Shown piece by piece: positions 15,479 to 23,360 of a stretch of 64,000 bases of DNA. The notes below the pieces were generated by a model. It saw only the letters and a list, made by a program, of their open reading frames with translations. It searched no databases and was not told the DNA's origin. The position numbers were made by a program, and so were the translations under genes. This DNA is from JAACFF01 sp963807975 (GTDB lineage: Bacteria > Chloroflexota > Anaerolineae > Promineifilales > Promineifilaceae), in the NCBI GenBank assembly GCA_963807975.1, contig CAWEDV010000001.1, positions 1,178,001-1,242,000 of the forward strand, in the 5' to 3' direction. How positions within the stretch are numbered: the first letter of the stretch is position 1; each line of letters opens with the position of its first letter.

Positions 15479-16639
15479 ATGGCTGTTCCGACACCACCAC
15501 TGACGATGGGAATTGAAGAAGAGTATCAGATCATCGATCCTGAGACACGTGATCTGTATGCTTATATCTCAAAGCTGCTATCAATTGATAGGAAAAGTGA
15601 CACCAGTCTGGATCTAAAGCCAGAATTTATGCAGTCTCAAGTGGAGGTTGGCAGCCGCGTTTGTGAGGATATTAACGGTATCCGCAATGAGGTGATCAGG
15701 CTGCGCCGGGCGGTGTGCGAAATGGCGGAGAAGAACGGGGTGCAGATTGCGGCTGCGTCTACCCACCCTTTCGCTAGATGGCAAGATCAGGCGATCACAG
15801 AAGGGGTACGATATAAGGAATTGTTGGACGATATGCAGGGGGTGGCGCGTCGGCTGTTGATCTTCGGGATGCATGTGCACGTAGGCTTTGGTCCTGACGA
15901 GGCGTCTAAGGACCTGATGATCGAGATCATGAACCAGGCACGGTACTTTATACCCCATTTGTTGGCGCTCTCGACCAGTTCCCCGTTCTGGCACGGACGT
16001 CTGACTGGGTTAAAATCTTATCGCAGCGTTGTCTTCGAATCGATGCCAAGGACGGGACTGCCGCATTCATTTGTATCCTGGGATGAATATAAAGCCTATG
16101 AGTATATGCTGGGCAAAGTCGGATCATTTGGCAAGGCAGATACGCAGGCTAAAATCTGGTGGGACATTCGACCGCATCCATTGTTCGATACGTTGGAGTT
16201 CCGGATCAGCGACATCTGCACCACGGTGAATGAGGCGGTCTGTATTGCGGCATTGTTCCAAGCCATCTGCGCCAAACTGATAAAACTACGGCGGCAAAAT
16301 ATGTCTTGGCGGCAGTATCGCTATTTGCATATCACGGAAAACAAATGGCGTGCGGTTCGGTACGGGATCAAAGGCTCGATGATTGATTTTGGCAGGCAGA
16401 CAGAAACGCCGTTTGCCGTGCTTATGGAAGAGCTGTTGGAAATCCTGGATGATGTGCTCGACGATTTGGGCAGCCGAAAAGAAGTGGAGTATGTGCGCAC
16501 GATACTGGAAAAAGGGAGCAGCGCGGACCGGCAGATCGCTGTCTACCGGGCACATGGGGGCGAAGACAATCACGCGGAGGCAATCCGGGCGGTGGTTGAT
16601 CATTTGGTGGCGGAGACGAAGCAGGGGTTATGGGACTAG
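15479..16639 (+). CDS. Carboxylate-amine ligase, YbdK/GCS2 family
   Basis: Belongs to the glutamate-cysteine ligase type 2 family, whose members join glutamate to an amine using ATP; the E. coli relative YbdK has weak gamma-glutamylcysteine activity and the true substrate is generally unknown. MGIEEEYQIID near the N-terminus is the substrate/metal motif, with AAASTHPFA, GMHVHVG and EFRISDICTT further along. At 386 residues it is full length. The ATG at 15479 has AGGAG seven bases upstream, so it is preferred over an in-frame TTG at 15452. It stands alone; the next gene is on the other strand 50 bases on. Confidence 0.88.
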   Translation: MAVPTPPLTMGIEEEYQIIDPETRDLYAYISKLLSIDRKSDTSLDLKPEFMQSQVEVGSRVCEDINGIRNEVIRLRRAVCEMAEKNGVQIAAASTHPFARWQDQAITEGVRYKELLDDMQGVARRLLIFGMHVHVGFGPDEASKDLMIEIMNQARYFIPHLLALSTSSPFWHGRLTGLKSYRSVVFESMPRTGLPHSFVSWDEYKAYEYMLGKVGSFGKADTQAKIWWDIRPHPLFDTLEFRISDICTTVNEAVCIAALFQAICAKLIKLRRQNMSWRQYRYLHITENKWRAVRYGIKGSMIDFGRQTETPFAVLMEELLEILDDVLDDLGSRKEVEYVRTILEKGSSADRQIAVYRAHGGEDNHAEAIRAVVDHLVAETKQGLWD

Positions 16640-16689
16640 GTTAAGCCAAAAGGGGACGAGGTATGGAAACCTCGGCTGCAGGCTATAGG

Positions 16690-18315
16690 CTAAAAAAAGC
16701 GATGCTTGAATTCGCCGTTGACGATGGTGGCGGCGATATCGACATGGCGCAGGTCATCGGGCGGGCAAGCGAAGATATCTTGTTCAAAAATGGTTAGGTC
16801 AGCTAGCTTTCCCCTGGATATGGATCCCAATCGATTTTCTTGACCACTGGTCACGGCTGCTGCTCTGGTAAAGGCATGGATGGTTTCGTGCAGGGTCAAG
16901 CGCTGTTCAGAATGCCAGCCATCAGGTCCGGGGGCGCCATCAAGGGTACGGCGGGTAACGGCGGCATGGATACCAGGCAGGGGGTCGATTCTTTCCACAG
17001 GCGCGTCTGAACCAAATACCAAAGTAGCGCCGCTGTTGAGCATCGTGCGCCAGGCATAGCTATATTGTGTACGATCGCCCCAATAGGCGGCAGCCATGTG
17101 CATGTCGGAAGTAGCGTGGATGGGCTGCATGGAAGCAATAACGTTAAGCTGGGCCAGCCGGTGTAAATCAGTTGGGTGCAGAAGCTGTACATGTTCGATG
17201 CGATGGCGCAATTGGCGCGGTTCGCCGCGGGCTTGTTCTTCCCGCCGTACAGCCTCGTAGACATCTAGAATATCATGGTTAGCACGATCTCCAATGGCGT
17301 GAACGGTGACGCTTAGACCGTGTTCGCTGGCCATGGAGGCGGCAGCTTTCATTTCTTCTTTGTCGACGACGGTGATGCCATAGTTTTGAGGTTGGCTCTC
17401 GTAGGGTTCGATCATAGCCGCGGTACGGGGGCCGAGGGCGCCATCGGCGAAGATCTTGATGCCGCCAATGCGCAGCCATTCGTCGCCAAACCCAGACTGC
17501 AAGCCAACTCCGGTGGCTTGATCGATCCTGGCCAAGGGGATGTTTTTGACGACGCGCAGACCAAGCTGACCTTGTTGGTGAATTTGCTGAAAAGCCTGGA
17601 AACAGGAACGGCCGTCAAAATCATGGACACCGGTGAGGCCAACCTGCCAACAGTACTGTTGAGCGTCGAGCATGGCCCGGCTTATTTCGGCAATTGAGGG
17701 TTTGGGAACGTGACGTTTGACGAGGTCCATGGCGTCTTCGAAGAGTATTCCGGTAGGCTGCCCAGAGGGGTCACGCTGGATCTGCCCGCCAGGCGGATCG
17801 TCCGTGACGGCAGTAATGCCGGCGATTTTCAGGGCCCGAGAATTGGCCCAGGCAGCATGGCCGCTCTTGTGGCGCAAGTAGACCGCCATGTCAAGGACGA
17901 TTTTGTCCAATTGGGCCGCGGTCGGGAAGGCAGCATCAACCCAGGTGTCCTGCGCCCAGCCACGACCTTGCAGCCATCCATTGTGTCCAAACTGCTGCTC
18001 TTCGTCTCTTAACTGGTCCGCATAACCGGATATCCGCTGCAGAACCTCATCCAAAGAGGAGGCGTCATCTAGATCAACACGTCGGCGGGACAAAGCGAAT
18101 CCTTCAAAGTGGACATGGGCATCGACGAGACCGGGAACTACGGAACGGCCGTTGAGGTCGAGCCATTCGCTGCCGGTGGAGGCAAGTTCTTTGATGGCTA
18201 TGTCATCACCCACAGCGAAAATATGACCATCACGTATGGCAACGGCTGTAACCTGCGGCAAGCGAGGATCCATGGTGTAGATATGTCCATTGGTGAGAAT
18301 CAGATTTGGGGGCAT
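16690..18315 (-). CDS. Amidohydrolase family protein (YtcJ-like metal-dependent hydrolase)
   Basis: A 541-residue member of the amidohydrolase_3 group. Near the N-terminus the metal site DAHVHFEG follows GRSVVPGLV; GWLQGRGW and HKSGHAAWANS are typical of YtcJ-type enzymes. Further metal ligands are in HAIGDRAN, RIEHVQLL and FGSDAPVE. The C-terminus ends in the small beta-sandwich motif GSISRGKLADLTIF. Such enzymes hydrolyse C-N bonds in formamides, imides or related compounds; the substrate is not predictable. There is no signal peptide. It lies 9 bases downstream of the methyltransferase gene and is likely cotranscribed with it. Confidence 0.9.
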   Translation of the reverse strand: MPPNLILTNGHIYTMDPRLPQVTAVAIRDGHIFAVGDDIAIKELASTGSEWLDLNGRSVVPGLVDAHVHFEGFALSRRRVDLDDASSLDEVLQRISGYADQLRDEEQQFGHNGWLQGRGWAQDTWVDAAFPTAAQLDKIVLDMAVYLRHKSGHAAWANSRALKIAGITAVTDDPPGGQIQRDPSGQPTGILFEDAMDLVKRHVPKPSIAEISRAMLDAQQYCWQVGLTGVHDFDGRSCFQAFQQIHQQGQLGLRVVKNIPLARIDQATGVGLQSGFGDEWLRIGGIKIFADGALGPRTAAMIEPYESQPQNYGITVVDKEEMKAAASMASEHGLSVTVHAIGDRANHDILDVYEAVRREEQARGEPRQLRHRIEHVQLLHPTDLHRLAQLNVIASMQPIHATSDMHMAAAYWGDRTQYSYAWRTMLNSGATLVFGSDAPVERIDPLPGIHAAVTRRTLDGAPGPDGWHSEQRLTLHETIHAFTRAAAVTSGQENRLGSISRGKLADLTIFEQDIFACPPDDLRHVDIAATIVNGEFKHRFF

Positions 18316-18324
18316 GGTATCTCC

Positions 18325-19173
18325 TTATTTATAGGCGATGAGGCCAAAAGCTGCAGGATAGCGTTTAATGCGGCGGAAGCCGGCTTCGTGCAGTCGGCGC
18401 ATAGCGCCGCGGGTGACACTCCGGCCTGACTTGCTGGTTGGGTTGCCAATGTAGTGATAGAGACGGCCGGTCGGTCGAAGGACGCGCAGCATTTGGCGGT
18501 AGAATGAAGTGGAGTAGAGCTCTCCAGCCATATTGAACATCGGCGGGTCATGGATGATACCGTCAAAGGTCTGCTCTGGAAACTGTTCGACAAGATCATA
18601 GCTGTCCCCAATAAGGCGGGTGATGCGGGGATTAATGAACAGATCTTGTGACCATGGATTGTGGCGACAGATATCGACGACCGTAGGATCAAGCTCGATC
18701 GTAGTCACCTGTTGAGCGAATTTGGCCGCTTGGATGGCGGTATAGCCCAGACCCATGGTTGTGTCGAGAATGTGACCTGTTAAGGGAGCAAGAGCCTTGA
18801 TCTTGCTCAAGGTATCGCGATGAGGATCGGTGTTCTTAATGCGGTGCATAGGTATACCGGAGATAAGCATTGTCGGCGCGCTGGCGGTGGGCATGAGGCT
18901 GTAATAGCGGTTGAATATGGGGGAGAAGTAGTGGATCTTTTCTAGTTGGTTTTCGACAATATTATAACAGGCCAGTTCATTGTTTTGGATTTCACGCAGC
19001 TGATCCCAGGTAAGCTGTTGATCGTCGGGTAGCAGCAAGTATGTGGGGAACAAGCAAAGCTCAGTTTTGGATAGACTAAGATTAAGGGAAGTTTTAACTG
19101 AAGCAAGGCCCTGCGCCTGGGCGGCAAGGATGGGCGTAGCCTGAAAATGGGAGAGTACTGGGGTAGATGTCAT
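18325..19173 (-). CDS. Class I SAM-dependent methyltransferase of unknown substrate
   Basis: A 282-residue protein whose C-terminal two-thirds is a Rossmann methyltransferase fold: GHILDTTMGLGYTAI (SAM-binding motif I), TTIELDPTVVDI (acidic end of strand 2) and DGIIHDPPMF, where DPPM resembles the D/NPPY catalytic motif of base- or amine-modifying enzymes. The N-terminal 110 residues are a separate domain with no motif I recognise. It lies between parB and the amidohydrolase on the same strand with short gaps, so cotranscription is plausible, but the context does not point to a target. Confidence 0.75.
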   Translation of the reverse strand: MTSTPVLSHFQATPILAAQAQGLASVKTSLNLSLSKTELCLFPTYLLLPDDQQLTWDQLREIQNNELACYNIVENQLEKIHYFSPIFNRYYSLMPTASAPTMLISGIPMHRIKNTDPHRDTLSKIKALAPLTGHILDTTMGLGYTAIQAAKFAQQVTTIELDPTVVDICRHNPWSQDLFINPRITRLIGDSYDLVEQFPEQTFDGIIHDPPMFNMAGELYSTSFYRQMLRVLRPTGRLYHYIGNPTSKSGRSVTRGAMRRLHEAGFRRIKRYPAAFGLIAYK

Positions 19174-19225
19174 GGAAGATGGATTCCCGCCTCCGCGAAT
19201 ATGTCAGGCCACTATGGAAATGGAC

Positions 19226-20092
19226 TTAGTCTGACGCTTCTTCTGGGGTGACGATGTTTTCGTAGATGGCCTGCAGGTCTTCATCGTTGTAATAATGAAT
19301 AACGATACGGCCGCCTTTTTCACCTTTCAGGATATTGACGCGTGTGCCCAAAGAATGTTCGAAATCTTCTTGCAAGGCCAAGAGTTCTGGTGGTAGCGTT
19401 TTGCGTTCTTTGGGTGCCGGTTTTTTGGCCGCCAGCAGTTTGTCGACCAGGGCCTTCGTTTGGCGGCGGCTTAGGCGAAGTTTGACGACTCTATTGGTGG
19501 CATTAATCTGCATCTCAGGCGTTGGCAGGCGCAGTATCTCGCGGGCATGCGCTCCGCTCACAAAGCCGTCGAGAACTGCCTGTTGAGCTTCGGAAGGCAG
19601 ACTTAACAAGCGCACGGTATTGGCTATGGTGGAACGACCTTTGCCCACGCTGTCCGACACCTCCTCCTGGGTGAGGCCAAAATCGTCCATCAGATGGCGG
19701 TAAGCCATAGCTTCTTCCAAGGCGTTGAGGTCCGCGCGCTGGATGTTTTCGATGATGGCGATTTCGAGCATTTGCTGTGGCGTAGACTCTTTGACTATAA
19801 CCGGCACTTCAGCTAAACCAGCCAATTGAGCGGCGCGCCAGCGCCGCTCACCGGCAATAAGGGTGAACTTAGGAGGTGACCCAGTAACGATGAGCGGCTG
19901 GATTAGGCCATGCTCTTTGATCGAGGTGGAAAGCTCCATCAAGGCTTCATTATGTATCCGGGTTCGTGGCTGGCGCGGATTGGGAACAATATTGTCGACT
20001 TTTACCTGCCGGACAGCCTGTGACTGAGGTTTCTCTTGTTCGGCAGGAATGAGCGCTTCTAGGCCGCGTCCTAATCCAGTTCTCTTTTTCAT
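19226..20092 (-). CDS. parB: Chromosome partitioning protein ParB
   Basis: CTP-dependent DNA clamp that loads at parS sites and helps segregate the chromosome origin with ParA. The 288-residue protein starts RTGLGRGLEALIP and contains the ParB N-terminal nuclease-like domain with GERRWRAAQLAG and ENIQRADLNALEEA, the CTP-binding boxes. A helix-turn-helix (GLTQEEVSDSVGKGRSTIAN) and a C-terminal dimerisation domain follow. Its start overlaps the parA stop by 4 bases (ATGA), indicating translational coupling. No convincing parS was found in the window. Confidence 0.97.
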   Translation of the reverse strand: MKKRTGLGRGLEALIPAEQEKPQSQAVRQVKVDNIVPNPRQPRTRIHNEALMELSTSIKEHGLIQPLIVTGSPPKFTLIAGERRWRAAQLAGLAEVPVIVKESTPQQMLEIAIIENIQRADLNALEEAMAYRHLMDDFGLTQEEVSDSVGKGRSTIANTVRLLSLPSEAQQAVLDGFVSGAHAREILRLPTPEMQINATNRVVKLRLSRRQTKALVDKLLAAKKPAPKERKTLPPELLALQEDFEHSLGTRVNILKGEKGGRIVIHYYNDEDLQAIYENIVTPEEASD

Positions 20093-20880
20093 AGAGCCCC
20101 CTCTGCTTGTTGATCACCTTTCAATAGTTCGACGGTCAGTAGCTGATAAGCAATAGCGCCTGCGGATTTTGGCGCGTAGATGTTGATGGGCTGGCCATAA
20201 CTTGGCGCTTCACCAAGGCGGATATTGCGGGGAATGATAGTGCGAAAGACCTTGTCTTTAAAGTATTGGCGTACTTCTTCAACGACCTGACGGCTGAGAT
20301 TGGTGCGGCTGTCATACATGGTCATTATCAGGCCGCGAACGACTAGATTGGTATTGACATATTTCTGCACCAATTTGATTGTCTGCAGGAGTTGGGTCAG
20401 TCCTTCCAAGGCTAGGTATTCACATTGGACAGGAATAATGATGCCGTGGGACGCGGCAGCCAGGGCATTTACGGTCAGGAGTCCGAGACTGGGCGGGCAG
20501 TCGATAAGGACATAATCGTATTTACCGTTAAGAGCTGCGAGAGCATGCTGCAGACGATATTCACGACCTATGATTTGGACGAGTTCCACTTCCGCTCCTG
20601 CCAAGGCCGGGTTGGCCGGGACAATGGAAAGGCGAAATTCGCTGCTATGGACCATGACTTCATCCAGAGGCGCTTGCTCCAGAAGCAAATCATAAGCTGA
20701 CTGTTCTATCTCATATTTATTGTAACCTAAGGCAGAGGTAGCATTGGCCTGAGGATCAAGGTCGACAATAAGCGTACGAAGGCCTCTACTACCCAGGAGG
20801 GCAGCGATGTTAATGACTGAAGTAGTCTTGCCTACACCACCTTTTTGGTTGGCGACGGCATATATTTTGGTTTCTTTCAT
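20089..20880 (-). CDS. parA: Chromosome partitioning ATPase ParA/Soj
   Basis: Dynamic ATPase that moves ParB-parS complexes. The deviant Walker A motif KGGVGKTTSVIN is at residues 12-23, LIVDLDPQANATSALG is the switch region, and YVLIDCPPSLG is Walker B. At 263 residues it is the short chromosomal (Soj) type without an N-terminal DNA-binding domain. The 4-base overlap with parB and the 10-base gap from the upstream sugar-kinase gene suggest a single transcript. Confidence 0.97.
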   Translation of the reverse strand: MKETKIYAVANQKGGVGKTTSVINIAALLGSRGLRTLIVDLDPQANATSALGYNKYEIEQSAYDLLLEQAPLDEVMVHSSEFRLSIVPANPALAGAEVELVQIIGREYRLQHALAALNGKYDYVLIDCPPSLGLLTVNALAAASHGIIIPVQCEYLALEGLTQLLQTIKLVQKYVNTNLVVRGLIMTMYDSRTNLSRQVVEEVRQYFKDKVFRTIIPRNIRLGEAPSYGQPINIYAPKSAGAIAYQLLTVELLKGDQQAEGAL

Positions 20881-20890
20881 TCTTGAAAAA

Positions 20891-21727
20891 TTAGCTCTGA
20901 GCTAGTTGGCTGCTAATGGCGGTCATCTTGGCCGCTAGTCCAGCGCTTCCTATTGATAACGATGCAATGTAGTTGGCAAACTTGGCCGCTTCCAATGGGT
21001 TGCCGCCAGTTTGAAAAAGACGAACTAAAAATGCGGCACAAAAGACGTCCCCTGCTCCTGTGGTATCGACAACTGAAGCAGGCAATGCTGGGAAATGGTG
21101 GACATCGTTCTCATGGTAAATGGAACAGCCGCCTTGGCCCCTGGTCATAACAAGTAAACGTGCCCATTGACGGTAATCTTCAAACATTTGTTGGTCGAGC
21201 AGATCTTCTTCGCTGACAAAAACGGCCGCTGCCAGACGTAGATACTCTTGCGCTTCAGGCCAGGGTCCCGTGTAAACACGCCCTTTGTCATCCCACCTAC
21301 GCAGCCAGCCCTGGGGGGCAAGACCTATGAGGCTGTTGCTAAAATCATAAATGGCTTGGGGATCTACTTCATTGGCGATGGGGCCAATAAGGACGATAGA
21401 AGCACGCTGCCATGATTCGGGAACGTCACTGCCGCTTATGTCTCGGGCAACGGCATGAATGGTCTGCTGGCGCCCGTCAGGAGTATATATGTTTTCGAAG
21501 CGCGTGGTTTCTGGGGCAGGAATGATATGAAGCGCGGTTGAGGGTAGATCGACTTGCCAGTTCTCATCTGCTGCGGAGCTCGTAACAACGGCGGTATGAC
21601 AACCTAATACATTGGCCGTGGCCGTGCTGTAGGCGGCAGCGCCGCCAATTTGCAGGCCCGTGGGGCTGATATCGCGGCAAATATGGCCGACAGAGAGAAA
21701 GTCGATGTGCTCTGGTGAATTCATCAC
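20891..21727 (-). CDS. PfkB-family carbohydrate/nucleoside kinase
   Basis: Ribokinase-fold enzyme: GGAAAYSTATANVLG near residue 27 is the substrate-side signature and VDTTGAGDVFCAAF near residue 218 is the second PfkB signature with the catalytic aspartate and anion hole. The protein is 278 residues, slightly short for the family, with a reduced lid region. Sugar or nucleoside specificity cannot be read. It is the first gene of the run with parA and parB; this association is positional and no partition role is implied. Tandem ATG codons at 21727 and 21724 are alternatives. Confidence 0.85.
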   Translation of the reverse strand: MMNSPEHIDFLSVGHICRDISPTGLQIGGAAAYSTATANVLGCHTAVVTSSAADENWQVDLPSTALHIIPAPETTRFENIYTPDGRQQTIHAVARDISGSDVPESWQRASIVLIGPIANEVDPQAIYDFSNSLIGLAPQGWLRRWDDKGRVYTGPWPEAQEYLRLAAAVFVSEEDLLDQQMFEDYRQWARLLVMTRGQGGCSIYHENDVHHFPALPASVVDTTGAGDVFCAAFLVRLFQTGGNPLEAAKFANYIASLSIGSAGLAAKMTAISSQLAQS

Positions 21728-21886
21728 TGAATTCTACCTAGCGCATTGATTCGAGACAAATGAACAGTGTAGCGGCAATTGAAAACATATTAGGGAAAAG
21801 AACGCGGATAATAGCATTAATAAATTGAAACAATATGTAAACTTGATATTGCATAGTTCACAATTTGAGGCTAAGATGATGGCACG

Positions 21887-22348
21887 ATGTCAGATAAGTC
21901 CGCCGAACAGAGAAATCGAAGCACAAACCGGTCATCGCGTCGCGTTTTCCGGCAGCGCCCGCTGCTGTCTTTGCCGCAGGTTTTGGTGCTGGTGGCAGTG
22001 GTGGTGGCGATTTATATCGGCGTTGATTTAAATCACCGAGCCCAAACGGGGCGTATGATCCAAGCCAATGAGTTATCGCTGCAAGAACAGATTGATGCGG
22101 AATCCACTAGGCAAGTCGAGTTGAAGGTAACTCGGGAATATGTTAACAGTGATGCCTATGTGGTGGACTTTGCCAGGAATGAGGCGGGAATGATTTACCC
22201 GGGTGAACGGCGAATTGTTCCCCTGCAAAGTGAGTTTGCACCGGCGGCAACGGCCGTGGCCAAGGTGACGCCAGATCCATTCCATGATGCACGGGAATGG
22301 CAGGCATGGTGGCGACTGTTCACGGATGCCCCGCTACCCTCACGTTAG
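21887..22348 (+). CDS. Septum formation initiator-like protein (FtsB/DivIC type)
   Basis: A 153-residue single-pass membrane protein. Residues 1-25 are basic and cytoplasmic (RSSRRVFRQRP). A transmembrane helix follows (PQVLVLVAVVVAIYIGVDL). An extracytoplasmic segment of coiled-coil character leads to EYVNSDAYVVDFARNEAGMIYPGERRIVPL. This last stretch is the hallmark of FtsB/DivIC, which bridges FtsL and FtsQ in the divisome. The remainder is a lineage-specific tail. It is divergent from the PfkB-parAB operon, so a cell-cycle neighbourhood is plausible. Confidence 0.72.
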   Translation: MSDKSAEQRNRSTNRSSRRVFRQRPLLSLPQVLVLVAVVVAIYIGVDLNHRAQTGRMIQANELSLQEQIDAESTRQVELKVTREYVNSDAYVVDFARNEAGMIYPGERRIVPLQSEFAPAATAVAKVTPDPFHDAREWQAWWRLFTDAPLPSR

Positions 22349-22381
22349 CTCCCAAATAGAATTGGATATTCGTTTGGATTG

Positions 22382-22407
22382 ACGCGCATTTCAAGAGGCG
22401 CGTTTTT
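22382..22407 (+). terminator. Intrinsic terminator after the FtsB-like gene
   Basis: ACGCGC, 10-base loop, GCGCGT, then TTTT; lies 34 bases after the stop codon and before the convergent DtxR-family gene. Confidence 0.85.
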
Positions 22408-22440
22408 TGCTTATGAACCGCCTCTGAGGATGCGCACCCA

Positions 22441-23121
22441 TCATGTAGAGGGGAAGTTGGCAATCTGGGAAACCCAAAGGTCTTTGACAAGTTCAACTCC
22501 CAAGACCACCTCATCTCTCTCAAGGCGAAGGCGCAGGGGCCCGTTGAAAGGGGCACGACCGACAATTTCAAAGGGGACGCCTGGTACTAAGCCTAGTGAG
22601 GCAAAGTACTGCAGCCGTTCAGGTTCATGGGTACGAACCCTACTGATTTCGCCTTTATATCCAACTGACAAGTTGATCAGGCAAGTATCGTCGATATGCG
22701 GAAGGTTGCCCTCAACATCAGGAATTGGCTCACCATGGGGGCAGCGCGAAGGAAAGCCAGTCATTTCAGCCATCCTTTCCGACACTGTGTTGTTTAGACC
22801 CCGGCCCAAGTCATCGGCATGTTCATGAGCCTCGTCCCATTTAAATCCCATGAAATTTACCAGGAAAACTTCAAGCAAACGATGGCGGCGCAATTCTCGC
22901 AAAGCTTCTTGGCGTCCCAGTTCAGCTAATTCTACGCCTTGATAAGGAATATGTTTGACATATCCTGCGCTTTTCATTCTCTTCAGCATGCGGGGGATGG
23001 CAGGGGCGGAGACACCCAATCTCTCGGCAAGCGCGGTAGTGCTCACAGTTGGTGAGTCTTCTTGTAGCCGGTATATTTCGGCCAGGTATTCGCGCATGGC
23101 AGGACTCGGTTGCATGAACAT
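22441..23121 (-). CDS. DtxR/MntR-family metal-dependent transcriptional regulator
   Basis: A 226-residue regulator with the three-domain layout of DtxR/IdeR. The N-terminal winged helix (STTALAERLGVSAPAIPRMLKRM) is followed by the metal-binding and dimerisation domain (HRLLEVFLVNFMGFKWDEAHEHADDLGRG). The C-terminal SH3-like/FeoA domain comes last (ASLGLVPGVPFEIVG). Such proteins repress iron or manganese uptake genes when the metal is bound. The His/Glu residues of the metal sites are present in HRLLE and DEAHEHAD. No transporter gene lies nearby, so its targets are elsewhere. AGGAG precedes the ATG at 23121. Confidence 0.93.
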   Translation of the reverse strand: MFMQPSPAMREYLAEIYRLQEDSPTVSTTALAERLGVSAPAIPRMLKRMKSAGYVKHIPYQGVELAELGRQEALRELRRHRLLEVFLVNFMGFKWDEAHEHADDLGRGLNNTVSERMAEMTGFPSRCPHGEPIPDVEGNLPHIDDTCLINLSVGYKGEISRVRTHEPERLQYFASLGLVPGVPFEIVGRAPFNGPLRLRLERDEVVLGVELVKDLWVSQIANFPST

Positions 23122-23360
23122 TAGTCTCCTTTTATAGCAACTAGTTTAGTATGGATTTCCAATGAAGATTGATGGTAACCCAATCTCCAGGAACGGCTAT
23201 TCCTAGGAGAAAATTGAACGGCGTATGAGCCAAAGTGTAGGGACAGTTTACTTCATCAGGATACGTTCTGCCAATCCGCTGAGAACTGCCGGTGAACTTG
23301 CCAAGGATTGGTTTATATCTAATAATTTAGTTCAGTTGCAAGTCAAGCGGAGATAACAAA

